A stretch of DNA of 64,000 nt from an uncultured Fibrobacter sp. GTDB lineage: Bacteria > Fibrobacterota > Fibrobacteria > Fibrobacterales > Fibrobacteraceae. The notes below the pieces were generated by a model. It was not told the DNA's origin and made no database searches. It saw only the letters and a program-made list of their open reading frames with translations. Positions 44,096 to 52,647 of the stretch are shown here, piece after piece (within the stretch, counting starts at the first letter, position 1; each line of letters begins with the position of its first letter). Where the stretch lies: the NCBI RefSeq assembly GCF_900316465.1, contig NZ_ONDD01000007.1:65695-129694 (forward strand). The letters run 5' to 3'. The translations under genes were made by a program, and so were the position numbers.

Positions 44096-44974
44096 ATGCC
44101 GCAGATGACTGTACTTGAAATTCTGAACCGCACCAAGGTATTCTTCGAAAAGAAGGGAATTCCTGACGCGCGCTTGGATGCCGAATACATCATCAGCCAC
44201 GGACTTCAGATGAAGTCCCGCATGGACATTTACCTGAACTTTGAAAAGCCGCTGACGGAAGCCGAACTCGATGTGCTCCGCCAGATGGTGGCTCGCCGCG
44301 CCAACCGCGAACCGTTGCAGCACATTATTGGCGACACCAGTTTCCGCGGATTCATTATCAAGTGCGACAAGCGGGCACTGATCCCGCGCCCCGAAACGGA
44401 AATGCTAGTCGACATGGCAAAGGAACGCCTCAAGGGTATCGAAAATCCGTTCATCGTCGAAGTGGGCACGGGAACAGCCGCGATTTCTATCGCCTGTGCG
44501 AAAGAAATCGCCGGAGCGAAAGTGCTCGCCACCGACATTTCCGAAGACGCACTTTCGCTCGCCCGCGAAAATGCCGAAGCCAACGGCCTCGGTGCAAACG
44601 CCGAAGGTTCGAATCTGGCTTTTGCGCAGGGCGACCTGCTGGATGCCGTCACCGATACCGCTAAAATCGACTGCCTAATTGCAAACCTTCCCTATATTCC
44701 CGACGGCGAAAAGGGAAAGCTCCAGCCCGAAGTCGACAAGTTCGACCCGGAACTCGCCCTCTATGGTGGCCCCGACGGCCTTACACTCGTGCGCAAACTC
44801 TTGCAGCAGACCGAAGGCAAGCTAAGCGCAGGCGCCCCGATTCTTTTGGAAATCGGATCTGAACAAGCCGAAGTCTTGAAGAACGAAGCCGCCAACTACC
44901 CGTGGCTGGAATTTGCTGGAATCCACAAGGATTACTGCGGGAATATCCGCTTCGTGAGCTATAAGGCGAAATAA
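44096..44974 (+). CDS. prmC: Release factor glutamine N5-methyltransferase
   Basis: Methylates the Gln of the GGQ motif in RF1/RF2. SAM core EVGTGTAAISIACA, ATDISEDALSLARENA and catalytic NLPYIP (usual N-P-P-Y with Leu), followed by ALYGGPDGLTLVRKLL. 292 residues. It follows prfA by 9 bases, the classical prfA-prmC order. Confidence 0.94.
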   Translation: MPQMTVLEILNRTKVFFEKKGIPDARLDAEYIISHGLQMKSRMDIYLNFEKPLTEAELDVLRQMVARRANREPLQHIIGDTSFRGFIIKCDKRALIPRPETEMLVDMAKERLKGIENPFIVEVGTGTAAISIACAKEIAGAKVLATDISEDALSLARENAEANGLGANAEGSNLAFAQGDLLDAVTDTAKIDCLIANLPYIPDGEKGKLQPEVDKFDPELALYGGPDGLTLVRKLLQQTEGKLSAGAPILLEIGSEQAEVLKNEAANYPWLEFAGIHKDYCGNIRFVSYKAK

Positions 44975-44993
44975 AACTCAACTCATACAACAA

Positions 44994-45028
44994 GAGGAGA
45001 TCCCGGGTCTGTCGCCCAGGATGACAAC
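44994..45028 (+). repeat. Palindromic repeat copy 3
   Basis: AGAGGAGATCCC..GGATGACA with imperfect arms (GATCCCGGGT / CCCAGGATG) after prmC; same family as 3874-3906. Confidence 0.65.
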
Positions 45029-45035
45029 GCAGACG

Positions 45036-45263
45036 TTACACCCCCACGGTGCAGCCGAGGGCGGCGAGCACGTAGTTTTCGCTTTCGCCCGCACGGTAAT
45101 AGGGCAGCAAAGTTTCGTCGTCTACTAAAGAATCATCAAAGCCATTCAGCTGGAGCTGTTCGTCAATACGACGCTTGAACGACGAAAAGCCGGAATTCCA
45201 GAGCGTTACGGGCTCGCGGGCGGCTTTACAGGCTGATTTTCCAAAATCATATTCGCTATACAT
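45036..45263 (-). CDS. Hypothetical 75-residue protein
   Basis: AGAGGA lies about 5 bases before the ATG, supporting translation. Soluble, acidic C-terminal half with one Cys near the end (LAALGCTVGV). No family recognised. Not part of an operon: a terminator lies upstream at 45302 and a palindromic repeat downstream. Confidence 0.6.
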   Translation of the reverse strand: MYSEYDFGKSACKAAREPVTLWNSGFSSFKRRIDEQLQLNGFDDSLVDDETLLPYYRAGESENYVLAALGCTVGV

Positions 45264-45301
45264 ATTTTCCTCTTTTTTTGTACAGCCAAATATAAAATCA
45301 A

Positions 45302-45334
45302 GCCGATGTCAAATTATGACATCGGCGAATTTCT
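45302..45334. terminator. Terminator downstream of rlpA operon
   Basis: Perfect 10-bp stem GCCGATGTCA / TGACATCGGC with loop AATTA; T-rich on the plus side and TTGATTTT on the minus side. Confidence 0.75.
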
Positions 45335-45353
45335 TTTTTTGAAGAGCGTCGGG

Positions 45354-45821
45354 CTACTCAATCACCGTAGCGGTGACCTTGGCATGTCCGACTTTATCGA
45401 GGCCAAGCTTTTTACCGGCGGCAGCGCTCAAGTCTATAATGCGGTCACGTACAAAGGGGCCGCGGTCATTCACGCGCACCACGACAGAAGCACCCGTATC
45501 GTCACGAACCACACGCAACTTAGTGCCAAAAGGCAAGGTTTTGTGGGCACAAGTCATCGCATTCTGATTGAAAATTTCACCGCTGGCCGTCTTTTTGCCG
45601 TCGAATCCCGGCCCGTAATAACTCGCCTGACCCTTCATGACCTTTCCGATCGGAGCGGTCTTTTTGCCCTTTTTACCCTTTTGAGGAGCTTGGGTATCTT
45701 CGGGGAACCTTTCGTAACCTTGACGGGAAGCGATCTTTGCATTTCCATTGGCGCAGCTAGACAAAAGCATAGCCACAAACATGGCCAGCACCACAAAAAC
45801 GATGCGCCTATTCAAAATCAT
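45354..45821 (-). CDS. rlpA: RlpA-family septal lytic transglycosylase-like lipoprotein
   Basis: 155 residues from ATG 45821 (an upstream in-frame ATG at 45854 lies inside the previous gene). Lipobox MLLSSC (Cys23), basic linker, and a double-psi beta barrel: GQASYYGPGFDGKKTASGEIF, LPFGTKLRV, VVRVNDRGPFV, RIIDLSAAAGKKLG. RlpA proteins cleave denuded glycan at septa. No SPOR domain. The start overlaps the stop of the TPR lipoprotein gene by 14 bases. Last gene of the sigma-TPR-TPR-rlpA operon. Confidence 0.9.
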   Translation of the reverse strand: MILNRRIVFVVLAMFVAMLLSSCANGNAKIASRQGYERFPEDTQAPQKGKKGKKTAPIGKVMKGQASYYGPGFDGKKTASGEIFNQNAMTCAHKTLPFGTKLRVVRDDTGASVVVRVNDRGPFVRDRIIDLSAAAGKKLGLDKVGHAKVTATVIE

Positions 45822-47715
45822 ACATGCTGTTGTACGTGTTTTCAAGGATTTCATCTTCCTGACTCTTTACTTCGGCCTGTTTTTCTTCGGGCGCCTTGTT
45901 CAATTCTTCGTAATACTGCGCAGAAAGCTTGTTCACATGGGTTTCGCTGCTCTTGACGCGCTTGCGCAAACGTTCCAGATCCTGGTCGGTAATGGTCAAG
46001 CGGGTATTCATCATCGAAGCCGCCTTCTTGCCCCAAGGAGTCTGACCATACTTGTCGCGAAGGAGCTTGTAAGTGAGCATGGTGCTGTCGATACGTTCCG
46101 GATTCATCTGGAAGTAGATGGCCTTCATGTAAAGGGCCTGAATGCCGGCCTGCGTTTCGGGATATTCCTGATACAAGCTGTCGAAACGCGTAAACGCACG
46201 GGCATAAGCGGAATCCACCTGATCCATCTTATCCAAAGGCATTTCGGCAGCGATTGTCCAAAGGCTTTCGGCTTCCATGTACTTTTCTTTCGCCAAATCT
46301 TCGCGGGTCTTTAAGGTCACACGCATACCCAAGTTCACCTGAGCCTGCTTTGCATATTCCGTTTCCGGATACTTCTCGATAATCTGCTTGTAGATTTCTT
46401 CGGCAGAATCGGGATCATGCATATATTCGTCGTAAATAAAGGCCTTGGCGTACAAAGCGCGCAGGGACTTCGCACTGTCGCCCGATTCAATCACGGCATC
46501 CAAGCGAGTCATCGCGCTGTCGACTTCATCCAGCTTGAACAGGAAAAGTTCGGCAATCAGGAATTCCGACTTGAAGAAGTTATCCACGTTCGGAATCGAA
46601 TCCTTGCGTTCCTTGTCGTTCTGGTTACGCATGGCAATCAAGCGCTTTAAAGCATCGCGGCGTTCGCGGGCTTCTTGGCCCCACTTACTAATCGTGCGAG
46701 AAATAAAGCTACTATCGTAATAGACAACGGCCTTGTCGTAATCAATCGTCTTGTGCTGTTCGTAGTCGCCCAGGCAGAAATAACTGCGCGAAGCAAACTC
46801 GGAACGCGGGTATTCCGTGTTCACCTTCTGCAAAATGATAATCGCATCAGGATAACGGCCGCCCAACATGGTCAATTCGCCAATGCGAACCAGGTATTCC
46901 GGCTGTTTGGACTCGTTTTCGGGATTCTTGTAAAGTTCCTTGTATTCGTCTGCCGCCTTCAGGTATTCCTTGCGGTAAGCAAGGCATTCTGCCGCCTGTT
47001 CCCCCGCCGTCTGCTGCTCGCGAGCGTTCAGTTCCTTGATTTCCTTGGCGGTATAATGTTCGCGAGCCTTGTCCCAGTTTTCTTTCTTGAAGTACAGGCC
47101 GGCCAATCTAAAGTGTGCCTTACCGCGCATAAAGGGCGTACCTGCCGTATCGGCCAGCACCGCTTCCAAAGAAGCAATCGCCTGGTCCGGGAATTCGGCC
47201 TGTTCGTCCAAAAGCGAAAGAAGGTTCAACCCCTGGAAATAGTACGGGTGGTCCTTGGATGCAATCACCGGTTCCAAGGCAAAACGGCTAATGTTAAATT
47301 CGTGATTGCGGTATAGGCAATAGGCTCTCTGGTATTCCACCGCCTTCATGGAATCATGGTCGGCAAAATAACGTTCAAATTCGTCGTACTTGGTAATGGC
47401 CTTGCCCCATTCATGCTTATGGCGGAAGGATTCACCAATCAAGAACACAGCCTCGGCGGTACGTTTCTTGTTCTTGGGGAAACGTTCCAGCACGCGGGAG
47501 CCTTTTTCGATAATCTTGTCGTATTTCTGGCGTTCTTCGGAGCCAGGCAGGGAATTTTCGCTATCCGGAATACTGTCGAGGCGGGCGGCACGCATTTCGG
47601 CGGCCTGTTCATCCAGGCGTTCCGCATTGAACATGTGGTTCAGGTAGGCACAGCAAGTACACCCCTCGAACACGAGGGCGAGCATCACAAGTGCCATGTA
47701 GCGGATACGTAGCAT
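45808..47715 (-). CDS. TPR lipoprotein (BamD/YfiO-like repeats)
   Basis: 635 residues from ATG 47715; a TATCTT hexamer ends 7 bases before it. Lipobox LVFEGC (Cys19). The rest is helical TPR repeats with the A-x2-Y..A-x3-Y/P pattern (for example AITKYDEFERYFADH, DAIIILQKVNTEYPRSEFA, EEIYKQIIEKYPETEYA), ending in a charged coiled-coil (DQDLERLRKRVKSSE). Likely periplasmic/outer-membrane scaffold, as for BamD or gliding/secretion lipoproteins. Function inferred from fold and operon only. Confidence 0.8.
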   Translation of the reverse strand: MLRIRYMALVMLALVFEGCTCCAYLNHMFNAERLDEQAAEMRAARLDSIPDSENSLPGSEERQKYDKIIEKGSRVLERFPKNKKRTAEAVFLIGESFRHKHEWGKAITKYDEFERYFADHDSMKAVEYQRAYCLYRNHEFNISRFALEPVIASKDHPYYFQGLNLLSLLDEQAEFPDQAIASLEAVLADTAGTPFMRGKAHFRLAGLYFKKENWDKAREHYTAKEIKELNAREQQTAGEQAAECLAYRKEYLKAADEYKELYKNPENESKQPEYLVRIGELTMLGGRYPDAIIILQKVNTEYPRSEFASRSYFCLGDYEQHKTIDYDKAVVYYDSSFISRTISKWGQEARERRDALKRLIAMRNQNDKERKDSIPNVDNFFKSEFLIAELFLFKLDEVDSAMTRLDAVIESGDSAKSLRALYAKAFIYDEYMHDPDSAEEIYKQIIEKYPETEYAKQAQVNLGMRVTLKTREDLAKEKYMEAESLWTIAAEMPLDKMDQVDSAYARAFTRFDSLYQEYPETQAGIQALYMKAIYFQMNPERIDSTMLTYKLLRDKYGQTPWGKKAASMMNTRLTITDQDLERLRKRVKSSETHVNKLSAQYYEELNKAPEEKQAEVKSQEDEILENTYNSMYDFE

Positions 47716-47750
47716 GGGAGTAAAGATACAAAAATGAGGGCTATAAAACC

Positions 47751-49466
47751 CTAGTATTGGTTCAAATACTTCGTGTAGTCGCACAGTTTGAGGCCCGGCG
47801 GAAGCGCGGACTTGTCAAAGCGGACCATACGGACTTCGGCCGGTTTACCCACTACGCGGGCAAGCATTTCGAAGTTATCCTGAGTTTCCCACACGGCGGC
47901 ATCGATAATCAAGCCATCACCGCAATCGGTTTCACCCGTGCTGTTGCCGATACCAGAGATTCTGGAATTCTGCTTCAGGAGTCGCGTATAGATTTCGGGA
48001 GCAATTCCAAAATGATTCGAGGTCGAAGACGAGTCATGCACGACAACATGTACTTCGCGGAAATGATTCAGGGAATCAAAGACAACCGTGTAAGTGTGCA
48101 TGTAAGGCGCAATAAAGAACGATTCCTGCCACACGTTCCTTGCCACGGGCCTGAAGTTTCCAATCGAGTACTTCTTGAAGAATTCCTTGGGGGTTGCACC
48201 GTAGCGCACCACATAGTGGCCAAGCATCGTCGAGAAATCATGAACGGCAGACGGAGCCATGGTTTCGCGTAGGCTATCCACGGCTCGGTTCAAGTTCGCG
48301 GTCAAGCCATCGTTCTTGTTAATGGGCGCAGGCCTGGTAATGTTAGATTCCTGAATGCGCTGCTGAATGTCGGGGTATTCCGGATCGATCTTCTGGATTT
48401 CCTGGAACTGCTTGCGGGCAAGGTCAAACTGGCGGCCCTTCAAATAAGCGCGGCCGAGAGCTTCCTTGAGCGGCAAGTTTTCGGGATACTTGTCGACCAT
48501 GGGTTCCAAAATATCGAGGGCAGTCTGAGCACGGTCTTGGGGAGAGAGCACCACTCCGTTACCCGGACCCGGAGGAGACTTTTCGCCCAAAGTCGAGACG
48601 GCTTCGCGAGCCGGAGAGTAATCGGGCATGAAGGCCAGAATGCGCTGGTAAATCTTTTCGGCGGCATCGAAATGGCCCTGGTATTCGTCCATGTAACCCT
48701 GCAACAGCAAGAGCTTCACGTTTACCGGGTACTGAGAAAGGGCGTATTCCACAACGGCTGCGCAACTGTCCAGCTGACCGCTGCGATGGTAAAGGTCAGC
48801 AAGGTTTTCGTAGGCAGCAGGCACATCGCCGCCCGAAAGGCTCACCACCGTCTTGAATTCGTTGGCTGCCTGCAAGTAACGGCCGTTTTCCATCAAGAGC
48901 TTGCCGTACCAAAGCCTGGTCTGGTACAAGGCTGGCGCACGTTCAGAAGCCACGCGGGCCAGTTCCAACGCAGCAGAGGCGTTACCGGCCTGGTAAATCT
49001 TGCGGCTTTCGACATAGGTTGCCACACCGGAACCCGGCAAGCGGGCCTGCAGTTTTCCAATCAAGAGAGAAAGGCGGTCCTGTTGGTTTTCCGTTAGCGA
49101 GCCCATTTCGAACAAAGTATTAATTTGTCCAAGAAGCGCCGGCAAAAGATCCGGGTAAAGAACTATCACGCCATCGTAAATATCGTAGGCAGCCTGGTAA
49201 GAGCCCGAACGGGCAAGCTCCGTCGCACGGCGAAGTTCAGTCTGCACCTGCACCGGGACCTTGGCAACATCGGCCGTCAAATCCGGCGTATCGCCACGGG
49301 CAACGGTCGAACCGGCAGGCAAACCGTAAGGAATCCCGCCTACCGAAATTTTACTGGGGCCATAAACATCATAAATACGAAAGCCCGCAAATGTAAGCAG
49401 GGCTCCGCAACAAAGGGTCAAAAACAAGTATGCAGCCCTTCGGGCTGCCCAAGACGAATACGCCAT
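47751..49466 (-). CDS. TPR protein with N-terminal membrane anchor
   Basis: 571 residues. One hydrophobic segment (about 12-30) anchors or exports the protein; residues about 75-380 form TPR repeats (YDIYDGVIVLYPDLLPALLG, ALGRAYLKGRQFDLARKQFQE). The C-terminal 170 residues are a beta-rich domain (HTYTVVFDSLNHFREVHVVVH) that I do not recognise. Its ATG shares one A with the TAA stop of the sigma factor gene (TAATG), showing coupling. The TPR lipoprotein gene follows. Confidence 0.75.
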   Translation of the reverse strand: MAYSSWAARRAAYLFLTLCCGALLTFAGFRIYDVYGPSKISVGGIPYGLPAGSTVARGDTPDLTADVAKVPVQVQTELRRATELARSGSYQAAYDIYDGVIVLYPDLLPALLGQINTLFEMGSLTENQQDRLSLLIGKLQARLPGSGVATYVESRKIYQAGNASAALELARVASERAPALYQTRLWYGKLLMENGRYLQAANEFKTVVSLSGGDVPAAYENLADLYHRSGQLDSCAAVVEYALSQYPVNVKLLLLQGYMDEYQGHFDAAEKIYQRILAFMPDYSPAREAVSTLGEKSPPGPGNGVVLSPQDRAQTALDILEPMVDKYPENLPLKEALGRAYLKGRQFDLARKQFQEIQKIDPEYPDIQQRIQESNITRPAPINKNDGLTANLNRAVDSLRETMAPSAVHDFSTMLGHYVVRYGATPKEFFKKYSIGNFRPVARNVWQESFFIAPYMHTYTVVFDSLNHFREVHVVVHDSSSTSNHFGIAPEIYTRLLKQNSRISGIGNSTGETDCGDGLIIDAAVWETQDNFEMLARVVGKPAEVRMVRFDKSALPPGLKLCDYTKYLNQY

Positions 49467-50317
49467 TACTTTTCCAAGAAATCAGCCAGTTTTTCTTTAT
49501 GTTCCTTGCTCTTTTGCAGACGACGCAAGGTTTTGTTCTTGATCTGGCGGACACGCTCGCGGCTCAGTTTCAAATCTTCACCGATATCCTTGAGCGTCGT
49601 GTCTTCAACCGTATCAAGTCCGTAGAACATGCGAAGGATTTCTTCTTCGCGCTGCGGCAGAGCAGACAATGTTTCCTGGATGAGCTTGCGACGTTCATCC
49701 TTTTCCATGTCTTCGTCTTGGTTACCGTCGGATCCCAAGACATCCATAAGCGTACTGACCGTGTCACCGCTACCGCCGACATTCGTGCTGTCGCCAATGG
49801 GGGCATCCAGCGAAATGTCCACGATTTTTTCCATGACCTCGACGATGTCCTTTTCGAACGGCGCGAATTCGTCCATAGCTATGGTACGATCGTAGTCACC
49901 GTCGTTCTGCATCAAGGCCCGTTTAAAGCGGTTCACCAAGGCAAGCTTGTTGGGCGGAATTCGGACCGCGCCCACCTGTTCAAACAGGGCTTTCTGGATA
50001 GACTGGCGAATCCACCAGACCGCGTAAGAAATAAACTTGACATCCTTTCCCATATCAAAGCGTTTTGCCGCCTTGAACAACCCGATATTTCCTTCGTTAA
50101 TCAAATCAAGCAGGGAAAGTCCACGCCCCTGGTACTTTCTTGCGACACTCACCACAAAACGGAGGTTACCCCGAATCAGGCGCTGCAAGGCCGACTTGCG
50201 GATTTCTTCCGCCTGGTCGCTCTTGATAATCGCAAGAAGAGCCTCTTCTTCCTGAGGACTCAGGGTCGGAAACCTGTTGAGGTCCCTAAAATAAAGCGCT
50301 TCGTTTGCATCACTCAT
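49466..50317 (-). CDS. RpoD/RpoS-type sigma-70 family factor
   Basis: 283 residues from ATG 50317 (GAAGG 11 bases upstream). Regions 1.2-4 present: FRDLNRFPTLSPQEEE; region 2 ALQRLIRGNLRFVVSVARKY, GLSLLDLINEGNIGL and KFISYAVWWIRQSIQKAL; region 3; region 4 LPQREEEILRMFYGL and LKDIGEDLKLSRERVRQIK. No region 1.1, so a group 2-like factor, or a compact primary sigma. A Gly/Asp linker (about 178-205) is unusual. It heads an envelope-gene operon. Confidence 0.92.
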   Translation of the reverse strand: MSDANEALYFRDLNRFPTLSPQEEEALLAIIKSDQAEEIRKSALQRLIRGNLRFVVSVARKYQGRGLSLLDLINEGNIGLFKAAKRFDMGKDVKFISYAVWWIRQSIQKALFEQVGAVRIPPNKLALVNRFKRALMQNDGDYDRTIAMDEFAPFEKDIVEVMEKIVDISLDAPIGDSTNVGGSGDTVSTLMDVLGSDGNQDEDMEKDERRKLIQETLSALPQREEEILRMFYGLDTVEDTTLKDIGEDLKLSRERVRQIKNKTLRRLQKSKEHKEKLADFLEK

Positions 50318-50379
50318 AGAAATACATACCTTCAATTCTTCATAGGAAATTTCCTTGAAGACTATCCAAATATGTCTTT

Positions 50380-50676
50380 TTACTTTGTTTTCGTCAAGTT
50401 ATATAACTTTTCGTAAGGGTAAATTCCCGAATTGTGGCCATCGCTAAAGGTAAGGCCTGCGGCGTAGCGGCCAATCGACTGAACTTTAACAAGCTTAATA
50501 TCGGCCGGCACCGTAGAATCATCCAGGAGTTTTTCGCCTGTATGTTCATCGACACACAATGCACAAGGACAAGCCAAGCGGAGAGTGCGGATATCGCATG
50601 CACCACGGCTACCGTCGTTCCATTCGAACCCCAGCTTTCCTTCGGCAGTTCTAAAAACTTTCTTCGGTTGAATCAT
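50380..50676 (-). CDS. DUF971 domain protein
   Basis: 98 residues: FEWNDGSRGACDIRTLRLACPCALCVDE and IGRYAAGLTFSDGHNSGIYPYEKL are the DUF971 (gamma-butyrobetaine hydroxylase N-terminal-like) core. Cys residues may bind metal. Its ATG shares one base with the TAA of mrp. The family is often beside mrp/apbC, suggesting a role in iron-sulfur cluster delivery. Confidence 0.9.
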   Translation of the reverse strand: MIQPKKVFRTAEGKLGFEWNDGSRGACDIRTLRLACPCALCVDEHTGEKLLDDSTVPADIKLVKVQSIGRYAAGLTFSDGHNSGIYPYEKLYNLTKTK

Positions 50677-51800
50677 TAGACAGCCTCCACCGGAAGTTGT
50701 TCGAAATCGTAGTTAAAATTCTTGAGCACACCATTACCTTCGGAAGCAAACATCGAAAGCGTGCGGACGGTCGCATCGGCGGCCTGCATGAAGGCCTTGG
50801 CCGATTCGGAGTTCGGATAACGGAGCACAGCCGGCGTACCTTCGTCGCCGCAGCCCGCGACTGCAGGTTCAAGCGGAACCTTTGCAATCAGGGGGACTCC
50901 CCACTTTTGGGCGATGCGTTCACCACCGCCTTCGCGGAAGATGTTGTGATGCTTGCCGCATTCACCACAAATAAAGTAGCTCATGTTCTCGACGACGCCC
51001 ACCACCGGAACGCCCACGGAATCGAACATGGCAAGACCCTTGCGGCAGTCGGCAAGAGCCACCTCTTGCGGTGTCGTCACCACGACGGCTCCGGCCATCG
51101 GGCAATTTTGCGTAAGGGTCAGCTGAATGTCACCCGTTCCAGGAGGAAAGTCCACCAGCAAGTAGTCAAGTTTGCCCCAGCGCACATGATGGATAAAATG
51201 CTGGATCATCTGCGATACCATCGGGCCACGCCAGATGGTCGCCTTGTCGCTATCGGCGAACATGCACATAGACACAATACTAATGCCGCCCTTTGCTTCG
51301 ACCGGGGCAATCGTATTGTCTTCAAAAACTTCGGGAGCACGGTCGATACCGAACATGAGTCCCATACTGGGGCCGTAAATGTCGGCATCCAAGATTCCCA
51401 CGCGGGCACCCGAGAGGCTGAGGGCCATGGCGAGGTTTGCCGTTACGGTGGACTTGCCCACGCCACCCTTACCGCTTGCAACCGCCACCACATGAGCGAC
51501 ATCGCCGATGTACGAAACTTTCGGAGCCTGCGCAGCCGTATTGGAGCTTTCTACGCGGCCTTGCGCCGTAAACGTCACGTTCACTTCGCTTGCGCCAAGC
51601 GACTTGACAATCGTAATGCACTGGTCCTTGAACTGATCGCGAATCGGGCATGCCGGCGTTGTAAGCCTAAGATCAAAGCTCACCTTGTCGCCATCGATCT
51701 TTAGATTCTGGACAAAGTTCAGTTCAACGATATTCTTGTGCAGGTCGGGGTCTTGAACCGCCTGCAGGGCCGTCATAATAGTCTGTTCATTCAACTGCAT
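50676..51800 (-). CDS. mrp: Mrp/NBP35-family iron-sulfur carrier ATPase
   Basis: 374 residues. N-terminal MIP18/DUF59 domain (about 1-75; LTTPACPIRDQFKDQC), then the deviant P-loop GKGGVGKSTVTANLA, DADIYGPSMGLMFG, LLVDFPPGTGDIQL and the cluster-binding CxxC in YFICGECGKHHN. Carries Fe-S clusters to apoproteins. Coupled to the DUF971 gene. Confidence 0.94.
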   Translation of the reverse strand: MQLNEQTIMTALQAVQDPDLHKNIVELNFVQNLKIDGDKVSFDLRLTTPACPIRDQFKDQCITIVKSLGASEVNVTFTAQGRVESSNTAAQAPKVSYIGDVAHVVAVASGKGGVGKSTVTANLAMALSLSGARVGILDADIYGPSMGLMFGIDRAPEVFEDNTIAPVEAKGGISIVSMCMFADSDKATIWRGPMVSQMIQHFIHHVRWGKLDYLLVDFPPGTGDIQLTLTQNCPMAGAVVVTTPQEVALADCRKGLAMFDSVGVPVVGVVENMSYFICGECGKHHNIFREGGGERIAQKWGVPLIAKVPLEPAVAGCGDEGTPAVLRYPNSESAKAFMQAADATVRTLSMFASEGNGVLKNFNYDFEQLPVEAV

Positions 51801-51866
51801 AATAGGTCGGCGCTTTGAGTTATAAGTTTATTTTTCCGAGTCAAAATTTAGACTTTTTCGAAAGGC

Positions 51867-51904
51867 AAAAAAAAGACACGTACCGACAGTACGTGTCTTT
51901 TACA
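51867..51904. terminator. Bidirectional terminator
   Basis: GACACGTAC / GTACGTGTC perfect 9-bp stem between A- and T-runs, downstream of the DJ-1 gene and upstream of mrp. Confidence 0.85.
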
Positions 51905-51949
51905 GAAAGAGAATTTTTTGAAAAATGTTTTTTCAGTGAAACGCCAAGA

Positions 51950-52528
51950 TTAAATCTTGATTTTTGCGCCCATGAGTTTTACGAATTCGCGGACAATTGC
52001 CGTGTCGCCAGGCCATGCCGGAGCGGTGACCAAGTTGCGGTCCACGACAGCTTCATCTACGTTCACTGCCACATACTTGCCGCCGGCAAGAGTAATGTCC
52101 GGGCCGACTGCGGGGTAAGCCGTAGCCTTGTAACCTTTGAGCACGCCAGCTGCAGCAAGCACCTGCGGACCATGACAAATGGCTGCCACCGGTTTCTTGG
52201 CCTTGAAGAATTCCTTCACGATTTTGAGCACACGTTCGTTGAGGCGAATGTATTCCGGAGCACGACCGCCGGTAATGAACAAGCCTTCGTAATCCTTCAC
52301 CTTCACTGCATCAAAGTCAGCGGTGAGCGCAAAGTTGTGGCCACGGGATTCAGAATAAGTCTGTTCACCCAGAAAATCGTGAATTGCAGTCGCAACAGTT
52401 TCGCCAGCCTTCTTGTCGGGGCACACCGCATCCACCTGATAGCCCAACATAGACATCGACTGGAACGGGACCATGGTTTCATAGTCTTCGGTAAAATCAC
52501 CGCAGAGAAGCAGAACCTTCTTTGTCAT
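51950..52528 (-). CDS. DJ-1/PfpI family protein
   Basis: 192 residues with the DJ-1 nucleophile elbow AAICHGPQVLAAAG (Cys), GLFITGGRAPEYIR and N-terminal VLLLCGDFTEDYE. The class includes deglycase-like and protease-like members; activity not predictable. GGAG before the ATG. Single gene. Confidence 0.9.
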   Translation of the reverse strand: MTKKVLLLCGDFTEDYETMVPFQSMSMLGYQVDAVCPDKKAGETVATAIHDFLGEQTYSESRGHNFALTADFDAVKVKDYEGLFITGGRAPEYIRLNERVLKIVKEFFKAKKPVAAICHGPQVLAAAGVLKGYKATAYPAVGPDITLAGGKYVAVNVDEAVVDRNLVTAPAWPGDTAIVREFVKLMGAKIKI

Positions 52529-52647
52529 TACGCACTCCTGATAAGTAGTTTGTTGTGTTTTTTACAGCCAACATAAGCTGCTGGTTATAAAATACATTAA
52601 TCGTTACTCAAAAGTACGTATATAATTTTTAACAAACTAATTCGGAG

